From NCBI GenBank assembly GCA_029906195.1, contig JARWSJ010000003.1:434001-498000 (forward strand): DNA of 64,000 nucleotides. Direction: 5' to 3'. This document shows, one piece after another, positions 25,297 through 33,895 of the stretch; the stretch's first letter is position 1; every line of letters starts with the position of its first letter. The DNA is from Chitinophagaceae bacterium 26-R-25. GTDB lineage: Bacteria; Bacteroidota; Bacteroidia; Chitinophagales; Chitinophagaceae. The notes under the pieces are model-generated. The model saw only the letters and a list, made by a program, of their open reading frames with translations, had not been told where the DNA came from and searched no databases. A program made the position numbers and the translations under genes.

Positions 25297-27081
25297 TTAT
25301 GCGTACATCGCTTCAATTACCGGTCTGTATTTTTCCATTACCACTTTTCTTTTCAAACTCAATTTAGGAGTAAGCTCGCCGGAGTTTACCGACCAATCAT
25401 ATGCCAATAACTCAAATTTTTTCACTTGCTCTACATGATTGAAAAACTTATTATACTCGTTGATGATCTCTTTGTAAAAAGTGATTACGCGAGGCTCTTT
25501 GATAATTTCTTCATTGCTGGTAAATGGAATATTTTGTTTTTTGCACCACTCTTTTAAGTTCGCGAAAGAAGGTACAATAACTGCCGACACGAACTTTCTT
25601 TCCGACCCTATTACCATTACCTGTTCTATGTACATTGACTCTTTCAATTTGTTTTCAATAGGCAATGGGGCAACATATTTGCCGCCGCTGGTTTTAAACA
25701 ATTCTTTTTTGCGATCCGTTATTTTCAAAAATTTGCCGTCAACCATTGTGCCGATATCGCCGGTGCGGAACCATCCATCGGTAATTTCGTCAGCGGTAAG
25801 ATCGGGGCGTTTGTAATAGCCCATCATTATGTTGTCGCCTTTCACCAGCAACTCGCCATCCTCTGCAAATTTTGCCTGCACCTGATCAATCAATGGGCCG
25901 GTGGTTCCAAATTTTCTGCCTTCTTCATCATATCTGTTTACGCTTATTACAGGCGATGTTTCTGTAAGGCCATAACCTTCCATGATGGGAATGCCTGCTG
26001 CGGTAAAAATTCTTATAAGCCGTACCTGGCAAGCCGCGCCGCCTGTTACAATGCATTGCAGATTATTGCCAAGACCTTCGCGCCACTTGCTGAAGATTAG
26101 TTTGTTTGCAATGGCCAATTGCATATTGTACCACATTCCCTGGTTTTGATTGATCTCAAATTTTGTCGCAAGTTCGTGCGCCCAGAAAAATAGTTTTCTT
26201 TTAACGCCAGTCAGGTCTGCGCCTTTTTGCATGATGCGTTCGTATACTTTTTCAAGCAAACGGGGCACGGTGGTGAACATGGTTGGTTTTACCTCCTGTA
26301 AGTTTTCGCCAATCGTATCGAGGCTTTCCGCGTAGTAAATGGAAGCGCCCTTGAACATATAGATGTAGCTAACCATTCTTTCGAAAATGTGATTGAGTGG
26401 TAAAAAGCTCAATGCTCTGAAACTATTACCCGGCGGAAAACAAGGCATACTGCTTTGCACATTGCTGAGAATGTTCTTATGAGATAGCATTACTCCTTTT
26501 GGTGTTCCTGTAGTTCCCGATGTATAAATGATGGTTGCGAGATCTTCGTACTTAATGGTTGCCGCAATTTGTTTTACTTTTTCAATAGCTTCTGGTGTAG
26601 ACTTTTGAAAAACTTCTTTCCAATGCGCCGCATTGGGAACGTGCTCAAAACTGAAGATATGCTGCAGGCTTGGCACTTTGTGTTTGATGCTGAATATTTT
26701 TGTATAGGTTTCTTCGTCGTTAACGAACGCCATTTTTATTTGTGCATCATTCAAAATGAATTCAAGCTCATGCACATTGATAGTAGGATAAACAGGAACC
26801 AGCACTGCGCCTGTCTGCTGAACTGCAAGATCGAGCAGGATCCACTCCGGGCGGTTTTTGGCGAGAATAACCACCTTGTCTCGATTTTCGAGGCTCATGT
26901 CATTGCCACTAATGCCTAAATTGAATAAACCTCCGCTTAATTTTTCGGTAGTATCTTTTACTTCCTGCGTGCTGTATTTTTTCCACTGTCCGTTTTCCTT
27001 TGCAGCAAGCATGTCTTCAATAGGGCTCCTTTCTAAATGATACTGAACACAATCAAAAAGTCTCGTTGGATTTGTAATCAT
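25297..27081 (-). CDS. Long-chain acyl-CoA synthetase (AMP-binding)
   Basis: A 594-residue ANL-superfamily enzyme from ATG 27081 (a TTG two codons upstream is less likely). Motifs are the ATP-binding TSGTTGTPKGV, the GYGLTETSP motif, the D-G-W-F-R-T-G-D motif and the DRKKELFKTSGGKYVAP linker with a C-terminal lid. It activates fatty acids to acyl-CoA via an acyl-adenylate for degradation or phospholipid synthesis. Family length and lack of extra domains fit FadD15-type synthetases. Chain-length preference is not predictable. A repeat of the AACGCAGATT family lies upstream. Confidence 0.9.
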   Translation of the reverse strand: MITNPTRLFDCVQYHLERSPIEDMLAAKENGQWKKYSTQEVKDTTEKLSGGLFNLGISGNDMSLENRDKVVILAKNRPEWILLDLAVQQTGAVLVPVYPTINVHELEFILNDAQIKMAFVNDEETYTKIFSIKHKVPSLQHIFSFEHVPNAAHWKEVFQKSTPEAIEKVKQIAATIKYEDLATIIYTSGTTGTPKGVMLSHKNILSNVQSSMPCFPPGNSFRALSFLPLNHIFERMVSYIYMFKGASIYYAESLDTIGENLQEVKPTMFTTVPRLLEKVYERIMQKGADLTGVKRKLFFWAHELATKFEINQNQGMWYNMQLAIANKLIFSKWREGLGNNLQCIVTGGAACQVRLIRIFTAAGIPIMEGYGLTETSPVISVNRYDEEGRKFGTTGPLIDQVQAKFAEDGELLVKGDNIMMGYYKRPDLTADEITDGWFRTGDIGTMVDGKFLKITDRKKELFKTSGGKYVAPLPIENKLKESMYIEQVMVIGSERKFVSAVIVPSFANLKEWCKKQNIPFTSNEEIIKEPRVITFYKEIINEYNKFFNHVEQVKKFELLAYDWSVNSGELTPKLSLKRKVVMEKYRPVIEAMYA

Positions 27082-27171
27082 AGTCAATCGTTAAACTTAA
27101 TCTACCGCTTTGTTTACAGCCTCAATTTAATCAAATCCTTCTTAATTGAAAATTGAAATTGCTGTGGAACG

Positions 27172-27287
27172 CAGATTTTCATGGTTATCACGATTAGATA
27201 AGATTTTTAAATTGGCGACTTGGGATTAGGAGGTAGTCAAATTTCAAATCATGATTAATCATCACAATCGTGAAAATCTGCGTTCAT
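27172..27287. repeat. Inverted repeat, AACGCAGATTTTCATG family
   Basis: GGAACGCAGATTTTCATGG and CGTGAAAATCTGCGTTC arms with iterated TCATGATT words inside, flanked by TTGAAAATTGAAATTG and TTTTCAACTTTCAATTTTC. It fills most of the gap 27082-27308. Confidence 0.75.
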
Positions 27288-27308
27288 TTTTCAACTTTCA
27301 ATTTTCAA

Positions 27309-28610
27309 TTACGCTTTCAGCGTTTGCAAAGCCTTCACACAGGTCTGCACTTCTTCTTCTGAATTAAGAATGCACGGTGTTAATCTTACGTGGCTTACCC
27401 GGTATGGTGAGGAACTGGCAATGATCTTTTTTTCGTGTAGTTGTGCAACCACCTTGTCGGGATCTTTAAAGGCAGCTACATCAAAACAATTGATTGCAGC
27501 TGATAGAGAAGGAGAGACTGGCGTATGCAGCGTGATGTTTTTCATTTCTTTCAAATTGTTTTTCAGCAGCGTGCTTAGTTCGTGACTGCGTGATTCAATT
27601 TTGTCACGACCAATTTGAGTATGAAATTCGAAAGCTTTTGGTAGCGCCCACCTGTGCTCAAAGGAATGGAAACCTCCCGGTGTGCACCAATCGCCGAATG
27701 GGATTTTACCTTCCGGTACCATTCCCAGCCACATTCCGTAAGCATAATTCGAGAATGCAGGAATGGTTGGAACAAGTTGGTTCCATGTGTCTTTCTTCGC
27801 CCAAAGAATGCCCGTGCCGCGCGGCCCAAATATCCATTTGTGGGTGCTGGCAACAAAAAAATCACATCCGAGATCTTTCATTGTAAAGTTTTCGATGCCG
27901 GTTCCATGAACGCCATCAACTGCAAAATAGATGCGTCTTCCTTGTTTCGCGCTCACTGCTTTCACAGCGTCTGTCATTGCTTTGATAGGGAGTTTTACGC
28001 CCGAGCACGAATGCACCCATGTAACAGCAACCAATTTTGTTCTCGGGGTAATGGCATTTGTAAGTGCTGTTACTATTTCATCAACACTGGCTTTTGCAGC
28101 ATCTTCATATAGCGTGATTCTTCTTATTGTTGCATTGCTTTTCGCAGCTGCGAACTCTAGTGATTTTTCTGTGGAATAGTGGTCATGTACCGTTGTAAGT
28201 ATTTCATCATTTTCCGTTAGTCGAAATCCGTTGTACAACATGGCGAGTCCCATGGTAGTGCTGTCTGTCAACGCAATTTCTTTTGGATCGGCATCAAAAA
28301 ATTTACCGGCAGATTCGGCTATGCTATCCTCCATGGTAGGGTAGCTGCTTTCCCAATATCCACATGGGTTTGCATCTAGCATTTTGCGGTGATAGTCGAT
28401 TGCATCTCTTACTGGTTTTGGATGTGAGGCGAGCAGCATTAATGCCATGTGAATGTAGTCTGGCTGCAGTAGAAATTGCTGGCGCACAGCAGCCCATGAA
28501 TCAACTTTGAAAGGTACATTATGAAAAGACTCGGAATGAGATATTTTTGGCAATATGGACGCGCCTGTAAGTAACAAGCCGGCATCTTTTAAAAAACTTC
28601 TGCGTTGCAT
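27309..28610 (-). CDS. Tat-exported class V aminotransferase-fold PLP enzyme
   Basis: A 433-residue protein from ATG 28610. MQRRSFLKDAGLLLTGASIL is a twin-arginine signal. An upstream ATG (28688) would bury it behind 26 extra residues and is rejected. The rest is a class V aminotransferase / isopenicillin-N-epimerase-like fold: ALTDSTTMGLA, VTWVHSCSGVKLP, FAVDGVHGTG and ASTHKWIFGPRGTGIL with the PLP lysine. Export of a folded, cofactor-loaded enzyme fits the Tat route. The reaction (desulfurase, epimerase or lyase) cannot be read from sequence. Confidence 0.8.
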   Translation of the reverse strand: MQRRSFLKDAGLLLTGASILPKISHSESFHNVPFKVDSWAAVRQQFLLQPDYIHMALMLLASHPKPVRDAIDYHRKMLDANPCGYWESSYPTMEDSIAESAGKFFDADPKEIALTDSTTMGLAMLYNGFRLTENDEILTTVHDHYSTEKSLEFAAAKSNATIRRITLYEDAAKASVDEIVTALTNAITPRTKLVAVTWVHSCSGVKLPIKAMTDAVKAVSAKQGRRIYFAVDGVHGTGIENFTMKDLGCDFFVASTHKWIFGPRGTGILWAKKDTWNQLVPTIPAFSNYAYGMWLGMVPEGKIPFGDWCTPGGFHSFEHRWALPKAFEFHTQIGRDKIESRSHELSTLLKNNLKEMKNITLHTPVSPSLSAAINCFDVAAFKDPDKVVAQLHEKKIIASSSPYRVSHVRLTPCILNSEEEVQTCVKALQTLKA

Positions 28611-28796
28611 ATAACAGAGATTTAGCGGTTGTGAAAGATGTGAATAGAATACACAGTGAAGTATTTCCCGGCTGGAAGCGCAAAACAATCGTTAGTGGAA
28701 GTCCGATACAAAAGAAAACAAATAAGATGAGTTTTGCAATGGAGTTAAATATGCATAACTGAAAATCGATAATAATGAAATATTGGGCTTGTTTTT

Positions 28797-28928
28797 TAAC
28801 CACAGAGGAAAAGAGATTTTTTTCACAGAGGAAACGGAGGGTTGTCAACCCCTTCTCCTTTCCTCAGTGCCGTCGTGAGTGGCTATTTATTTCGCAGCAA
28901 ACTTCTTTGTGTTCTCTGTGGTTAAAAG
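28797..28928. repeat. Inverted repeat with CCACAGAGG words
   Basis: The left side TTAACCACAGAGGAAAAGAG and TTCACAGAGGAAAC faces the right side CTTTGTGTTCTCTGTGGTTAA. It occupies the middle of the 396-base gap 28611-29006, which otherwise holds only the terminator at 28951-28988. Confidence 0.65.
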
Positions 28929-28950
28929 ACACTGCGGGAGGCGGCAAAAC

Positions 28951-28988
28951 AAAAAAGCTCCGGCGAGCATTTGCTTACCGGAGCTTTT
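28951..28988 (-). terminator. Terminator of the sigma/anti-sigma/OMP operon
   Basis: On the minus strand AAAAGCTCCGG pairs with CCGGAGCTTTT (11 bp), followed by more T. It lies 19 bases past the outer-membrane protein stop. Confidence 0.8.
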
Positions 28989-29006
28989 AAATATTGGTCT
29001 GTTCTA

Positions 29007-29888
29007 CTAAAAAGATTGATTGCTGAACCTTACACCAATTGCATAAGGTGTTTGATTGATACCATTTTTGAAAATGCTTTTAGATGCATAAGAACCATAA
29101 AGTTTGATGAAACCTAATTGCAGTTCCGCTATGTAAGACAATTTAAATTGTTCCAGGTCGAAGTTGTTGTGGATCTTGTTTTTCCCTTGTTCATTAATAA
29201 CTTTTTGACGGGAAGAATACAAGTAACCCATGCTAACACCGGCACTCAATCCAAAGCTTTCCCATGCTTTTTTTCCAGGTGTAAAGTTGAAGTTCAACAT
29301 TACAGGTACAGCCAGGTAATCTGTTGCCAGTTTGTTCTTCGAATAGTTTTGAGCACGATCGAGGTAATAGCTGTAACCATTTGTTGGGTCCGTATCAAAG
29401 CGAACAGGCTGTGAGTAGCGGAAGTTGTAAAGTTCCAAACCGAGGCCGTATTTCAGATTAAGAATGTGCTGAACCAAATTCAGGCGCTGCATGAAAAACC
29501 AGATGTTTACGTTAACAGATTTGCCGTTGCGAAGATCAAACCAATCTGCATTACCGGTTCCCGCAGGAGAGAATAGTTGTTGCACAGCCGGGGAAGAGTA
29601 ATTTGTTTGGTCGTTCATGTTGTTAAATCCAAAGTCAAACACCAGCCAGTTGGTGCTTAGGTTAGCATTGTGTTTTTTCTTAGGAAGATTTACGTAAAAA
29701 TCTTTCTTATTGTGTTTTTCCGGTTCTTGCTGCTGGTCGCCGGGCGTTCTAATAATGACCATTCCGCCTACAACAATGGTATCGTTCTTAGGTTTAGTTG
29801 TCTCGGCCTGAGGACGGGTGGAATCAGCTTGTGCCATGCTGATGGTAGTGATACATAAGGCGGCTAGTAGTAAATACAGTTTGTGCAT
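29007..29888 (-). CDS. Outer membrane beta-barrel protein
   Basis: A 293-residue protein: signal peptide (MHKLYLLLAALCITTISMAQ), a polar N-terminal stretch rich in Lys and His, then beta-barrel strands including GLGLELYNFRYS, L-A-V-P-V-M-L-N-F, FGLSAGVSMGYLY and a C-terminal strand ending in I-G-V-R-F-S-N-Q-S-F. This fits the PorT/OMP_b-brl type. It is the third gene after an ECF sigma factor and its anti-sigma factor, so it may be an envelope-stress or structural target of that system. The ligand is unknown. Confidence 0.7.
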   Translation of the reverse strand: MHKLYLLLAALCITTISMAQADSTRPQAETTKPKNDTIVVGGMVIIRTPGDQQQEPEKHNKKDFYVNLPKKKHNANLSTNWLVFDFGFNNMNDQTNYSSPAVQQLFSPAGTGNADWFDLRNGKSVNVNIWFFMQRLNLVQHILNLKYGLGLELYNFRYSQPVRFDTDPTNGYSYYLDRAQNYSKNKLATDYLAVPVMLNFNFTPGKKAWESFGLSAGVSMGYLYSSRQKVINEQGKNKIHNNFDLEQFKLSYIAELQLGFIKLYGSYASKSIFKNGINQTPYAIGVRFSNQSF

Positions 29889-29965
29889 ATACTTGTTGTT
29901 TAAAAGAATTAATGAATTTTGGAATAATGGTCGGGCGGTTGTTGGGTCAATCGCATTCGCCCGTG

Positions 29966-31102
29966 TTATTTTGTAGCGATTGCAAAATTGCCAATCATAA
30001 TGCCGGGTCTTTCTTCGGGATCAACATTTGCATTACGTTCAATCACCCTGGTTGCTTTGCGGATAAAGCCTCTTAGTCCGCTTTTTCTACCAACTGATGA
30101 TTCGTTATTGGCAACATCTGCATTGTCGGTTGTTTGCTCATTGCTTTCACTTGCAAGTGTGGCGCTTGTTATATTGGGTTTAATATGTTCGTTTATCTTT
30201 CCAACGTTTGGATCGTTCACCGCCACATCGTTTTTCAAAGGTTCTACTTTGGTCGAGGTCAGTTTAGGATCATTATTTATCGCAATAGACGGATCCGCAG
30301 TGGTAGTATTTTTCACCTCATTGCCGTTGGTTGCAGAAGGTGTTCCTGTATGCTGGCCATCTGTGCTTACTCCACTTTTTACTTCAGGTTTTGTTGCAGT
30401 AATTAAAGTAGAAGATGTGCTTTTAATGCCATCAGGATTTTCATTTTGTGGACCTGCCGGCGTAACATTTTCTGGGTGCGTACTTGTTTCAATTTTGGCA
30501 GGTGCCGGGTTGCTTTCAACTGCGTTGTTCTTTGGATGCTCACCAACTGATGCGATTGGACGTTCAGCCGATTTGCCGGAAAACAAACTGCTCTTGTTGA
30601 ACCACAACAATCCTGCTATCACAATCACTGCCGCAGCAGCAGACCATCTCAACCATGCGAAGTAAACCACCTTTTCGCTCTTCTCGTGTTTATAGAGAAC
30701 CTCTTTGTTCTCAAATATGATTGTTTTATCCGCTTCCAGTCTTGCTTTTTGGACAAGTTCAAAATCGACTTTATGTTGCGGATGATCATGAACAAATTGT
30801 TCCACCAGTTTTTCCTCAGAAGCCGTTAACTCGCCATCGTGATACAGCACAAAATACTCTTCGCGGTTATCTGCATTTATTGTTATTGAGTTCTCCTTTT
30901 TGAAAAGGCCTTCGATACCGGGGAAAACAATTTTTTCTTCGGGTAAAAAAAGCGATTGCTGTAGGGCATCCAATTCTGCGTGGAGGTCCGGATTTTGTTC
31001 TACAAATACATCAACGGCGTTCCTTTCCGCAACCGACAACTCATTGTCAATGTACAGTAGAAAATATTCTTCGTAATTATGGCGGTTTATTTCCATTGTC
31101 AT
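29966..31102 (-). CDS. Anti-sigma-factor-like membrane protein with duplicated N-terminal domain
   Basis: A 378-residue protein with one membrane helix at about residues 149-170. The cytoplasmic part is an internal duplication: residues 5-70 (HNYEEYFLLYIDNELSVAE...) and 73-139 (DNREEYFVLYHDGELTASEE...) align closely, each resembling the zinc-free anti-sigma helical domain. The periplasmic part is long, Ser/Thr/Pro/Asn-rich and probably disordered, ending RPGIMIGNFAIATK. It starts 19 bases after the sigma factor gene, which supports an anti-sigma role. Function is inferred from domain order and context. Confidence 0.7.
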   Translation of the reverse strand: MTMEINRHNYEEYFLLYIDNELSVAERNAVDVFVEQNPDLHAELDALQQSLFLPEEKIVFPGIEGLFKKENSITINADNREEYFVLYHDGELTASEEKLVEQFVHDHPQHKVDFELVQKARLEADKTIIFENKEVLYKHEKSEKVVYFAWLRWSAAAAVIVIAGLLWFNKSSLFSGKSAERPIASVGEHPKNNAVESNPAPAKIETSTHPENVTPAGPQNENPDGIKSTSSTLITATKPEVKSGVSTDGQHTGTPSATNGNEVKNTTTADPSIAINNDPKLTSTKVEPLKNDVAVNDPNVGKINEHIKPNITSATLASESNEQTTDNADVANNESSVGRKSGLRGFIRKATRVIERNANVDPEERPGIMIGNFAIATK

Positions 31103-31120
31103 TTCGTTGTTTGATAAGCC

Positions 31121-31606
31121 TTACAATACGTTTTCAGGACTTACCAAATAGTTTTTCAATAAAATACGTGCCCGGTGCAAATATACTTTCACCTGGCTTT
31201 CGCTCAGGTTGGTGATGGCACCGATTTCTTCATAGGAATATCCTTCATAATCTTTCAGCAGGACAAGGCTTCGCTGTGTTTCGTTCAGCCTGGATAAGGC
31301 TTCTTCCAGTATTCGTTTAAGGTTGTTGCTTGGTTTATTGCTAATGCTCGTTGTTTCGTGAAATTCGTCTTTCAGGTGTATTCTTTTTACTTTTCGCAAA
31401 TGATCGATCATTTGGTGATAAGCGATGGTAAAAAGGTATGATTTGCTTTTTTCCGCATCGATCTCCTCCCTGTTGCGCCACAATTTTTCAAATGCAGTCT
31501 GCACCACATCCCGCGCATCCTCTTCATGACGAAGATTCTTCACGATAAACCGGTATACATTATCGGCATAGTTTCTAACGCATTCGTTGTAGTCCTTTTC
31601 TGTCAT
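31121..31606 (-). CDS. ECF-type RNA polymerase sigma factor
   Basis: A 161-residue sigma-70 family protein with region 2 (about residues 10-75: VYRFIVKNLRHEEDARDVVQ, KSYLFTIAYHQMIDHLRK) and region 4 (about 100-155: RLNETQRSLVLLKDYEGYSY then EEIGAITNLSESQVKVYLHR), the standard ECF layout. It directs RNA polymerase to a small regulon, held back by the anti-sigma factor encoded 19 bases downstream. The promoter recognised, likely its own, is not evident. Confidence 0.9.
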   Translation of the reverse strand: MTEKDYNECVRNYADNVYRFIVKNLRHEEDARDVVQTAFEKLWRNREEIDAEKSKSYLFTIAYHQMIDHLRKVKRIHLKDEFHETTSISNKPSNNLKRILEEALSRLNETQRSLVLLKDYEGYSYEEIGAITNLSESQVKVYLHRARILLKNYLVSPENVL

Positions 31607-31699
31607 AAACAGCAGCTCTAACGGTAATGTTGATGTTTAATTTAATAGTTATACGCCGGGAGGTACGGGAATGTTACAAAAAATCTGAAAAAAACGGGA

Positions 31700-31814
31700 A
31701 GCGTGAATCGTGAAAAGTGAATATGCCTCGCTGAACAGGAAAAAACTTTAAGATAGTGTTGATTCTCAAGCGTTCGGCGTTTCATTCACGATTGACCATC
31801 GACCAATCACGCAC
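31700..31814. repeat. GTGAATCGTGAAAAG inverted word repeat
   Basis: GCGTGAATCGTGAAAAGTG (31700) faces ATTCACGATTGACCATCGAC and CAATCACGC (31783-31812). It is the same word family as 17670-17930, here upstream of the sigma factor. Confidence 0.6.
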
Positions 31815-31824
31815 TTAACGTCTA

Positions 31825-31848
31825 TAAAAAAACCAGCCGAAGCTGGTT
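31825..31848 (-). terminator. Terminator of the 67-residue gene
   Basis: On the minus strand AACCAGC - TTCG - GCTGGTT then TTTTTT. It sits 28 bases past the small gene and supports that gene being transcribed. Confidence 0.75.
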
Positions 31849-31875
31849 GTATTGAGTAGGGATGAAATTAATATT

Positions 31876-32079
31876 TTATCTGCAAGCTGTCAGGCGATCA
31901 ACAATGGATTCAAGAATGATGAATTCGCTGTCTGCCTTTTTCTCACAGCAACTTTTCTTTCCGCCTTCTGTGCAATCATCAGTAGTAGCCTTTTCCTTAT
32001 GGTTGTAGGCATAAAGGAAAACACTCGCGCCAAGGATGATCAATAAAAAAGCCAGCCTGTATAATGCTGTTGCTTTCAT
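31876..32079 (-). CDS. Small Cys-rich membrane protein
   Basis: A 67-residue protein with one N-terminal membrane helix (about residues 8-25), then a charged segment holding four cysteines (D-D-C, K-S-C-C near residues 36-45, and a penultimate Cys) and an amphipathic tail. No family is recognised. Support for a real gene comes from a strong minus-strand terminator just downstream and a TACCTTCG -7-like box at 32103-32110 upstream of its ATG. Metal or thiol chemistry is possible but only a guess. Confidence 0.55.
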   Translation of the reverse strand: MKATALYRLAFLLIILGASVFLYAYNHKEKATTDDCTEGGKKSCCEKKADSEFIILESIVDRLTACR

Positions 32080-32157
32080 AATCGTTAAGTTTAGAAGTAT
32101 GACGAAGGTACAGAAAAAAGGTTACACTTAAATTAGCATTTTTTTACATGGCTAAAA

Positions 32158-32191
32158 TTTGGTGTTTCAGGCTTCAAGTTCCCTATTTTTG
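32158..32191 (+). promoter_or_regulatory. Bacteroidota-type promoter of kbl
   Basis: TTTG (32158-32161), a 22-base spacer, then TATTTTTG (32184-32191), matching TTTG / TAnnTTTG. It gives a start near 32198, about 18 bases before the chosen ATG. Confidence 0.55.
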
Positions 32192-32215
32192 GTGCTCCAA
32201 ATTAAACATGTATCA

Positions 32216-33403
32216 ATGAATACCAAATTCGCAGAACGTATAGGCAAAGAGCTGGGTGAAATAAAAGAAGCCGGTCTTTTTAAAACAGAACGCATCATTA
32301 CCAGTGAACAAGGTCCTGAAATTCAGGTAAATGGAAAAACAGTGTTGAACTTTTGTGCCAATAACTACCTTGGTTTGTCAGCACATCCAAAAGTAATTGA
32401 AGCGGCACATAAAGCCATCGACTCACACGGTTACGGCATGAGCAGCGTGCGTTTTATTTGCGGAACGCAGGATATTCACAAAGAGCTTGAACAAAAAATT
32501 GCAAAATTCTTAGGTACAGAAGATACTATTTTATACGCAGCCGCTTTTGATGCAAACGGCGGTGTGTTTGAACCACTTTTCAGCGACCAGGATGCGATCA
32601 TCAGCGATGAGTTGAACCATGCTTCCATCATCGACGGCGTGCGTCTTTGTAAAGCACAGCGCTACAGGTACAAGCACAACAATATGGACGATCTGGAGGA
32701 AAAACTGAAAGAAACTCAAAGCCTCCGTAGCCGTATCATCGTTACCGATGGTTCGTTCAGCATGGACGGGACGATCGCGCAGCTTGATAAAATTTGCGAT
32801 CTGGCAGATAAGTATGACGCAATCGTAATGATCGACGAGTGCCACTCTTCCGGCTTTTTGGGAAAAACAGGCCGCGGTACGCACGAGTACAGAAATGTGA
32901 TGGGAAGAATAGACATCATCACCGGCACTTTGGGCAAGGCGCTTGGCGGTGCCAGCGGCGGCTTTACCAGTGGTAAAAAAGAAGTGATCGAAATGCTTCG
33001 TCAACGCAGCCGTCCTTACTTGTTCTCCAATACGGTGGCGCCTTCTATTGTTGGTGCTTCCATCGCAGTATTGGATTTGCTGACAGAAACAACAGAACTC
33101 CGCGATAAACTGGAATTCAACACAAAATATTTCCGCTCTAAAATGACGGAAGCAGGATTTGATATCAAACCCGGCGATCACCCGATCGTTCCGATCATGC
33201 TGTACGATGCAGTAATCGCACAACAATTCGCAGCAAAATTGCTGGAAGAAGATATTTATGTAATTGGCTTCTTCTTCCCGGTGGTAGCGAAAGGCCAGGC
33301 GCGCATTCGCGTACAGCTAAGCGCTGCGCACGAGCAAAAGCATTTGGACAAAGCAATTGCCGGATTTACAAAAGTGGGCAAGGAGCTGGGAGTGTTGAAA
33401 TAA
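32216..33403 (+). CDS. kbl: Glycine C-acetyltransferase (2-amino-3-ketobutyrate CoA ligase)
   Basis: A 395-residue PLP enzyme of the alpha-oxoamine synthase family, from ATG 32216; the 19 upstream in-frame residues would lie across the promoter. Motifs are NYLGLSAHPKV, GYGMSSVRFICGT, SHASIIDG-like HASIIDGVRL, MIDECHSSGFLG and TGTLGKALGGASGG with the PLP lysine. It interconverts 2-amino-3-oxobutyrate plus CoA with glycine plus acetyl-CoA in threonine breakdown. Threonine dehydrogenase (tdh) is not adjacent. It shares the fold with KAS/serine palmitoyltransferases, but the active-site segments fit Kbl best. Confidence 0.87.
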   Translation: MNTKFAERIGKELGEIKEAGLFKTERIITSEQGPEIQVNGKTVLNFCANNYLGLSAHPKVIEAAHKAIDSHGYGMSSVRFICGTQDIHKELEQKIAKFLGTEDTILYAAAFDANGGVFEPLFSDQDAIISDELNHASIIDGVRLCKAQRYRYKHNNMDDLEEKLKETQSLRSRIIVTDGSFSMDGTIAQLDKICDLADKYDAIVMIDECHSSGFLGKTGRGTHEYRNVMGRIDIITGTLGKALGGASGGFTSGKKEVIEMLRQRSRPYLFSNTVAPSIVGASIAVLDLLTETTELRDKLEFNTKYFRSKMTEAGFDIKPGDHPIVPIMLYDAVIAQQFAAKLLEEDIYVIGFFFPVVAKGQARIRVQLSAAHEQKHLDKAIAGFTKVGKELGVLK

Positions 33404-33895
33404 TTGAATAACTGAGTAATTGAATAACTGAAACGTCCCGAAATTTTCGGGACGTTTTTTTTTATCGCTGTAGAGACGCGTTGAACGCGTCTCCTCTCGC
33501 ACCCAAAACATTCCTGCACAAAAAATCAACGTGTCGCTCCTACGGGGCTGGCTGCAGATTTTCTAAATGTTTTCTTTTTCTGCTACTAACGTGTCGCCCC
33601 GCTGGGGCTATAGGGAACACTCGGAGACTGCAAACAAGCCCCAGCGGGGCGACACGTTAGTAGCCAATGTTAAGTTCCAACAAATCAAAACCAGCCCCGT
33701 AGGGGCAACACGAAGTAAATGGAACAGTCCCGATTATCGAACGCTGTAGAGACGCGTTGAACGCGTCTCCTCCCGCACCCAAAAACTTCCAACACAAAAA
33801 ATCAATCTGCCGCCAATGTGCACTGAATACCTGATAAAAAAAGAGACGCGTTCAACGCGTCTCTACAGTTATTCAATTATTCAGTTATTCAGTCA
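33404..33895. repeat. Nested intergenic repeat cluster
   Basis: The 492-base gap is almost wholly repeats. It holds an AACTGAAT arm (33405-33431), the kbl terminator, GAGACGCGTTGAACGCGTCTC at 33473-33493 and 33749-33769 and its inverse at 33843-33863, an inverted pair around TACGGGGCTGG (33528-33551 / 33692-33713), and a ~28-bp pair with CGTGTCGCCCCGCTGGGGCT (33581-33609 / 33637-33665). An AACTGAAT complementary arm (33866-33897) closes it at the ridA stop. The two GACGCG units head a direct repeat of about 55 bases. Confidence 0.8.
33431..33463 (+). terminator. Terminator after kbl
   Basis: AACGTCCCGA / TCGGGACGTT stem followed by nine T, 28 bases past the stop. Confidence 0.85.

Noticed and set aside
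33567-33749. A 60-codon reading frame in the kbl-ridA gap
   Set aside because: It reads through the nested CGTGTCGCCCCGC repeats and has no independent support.
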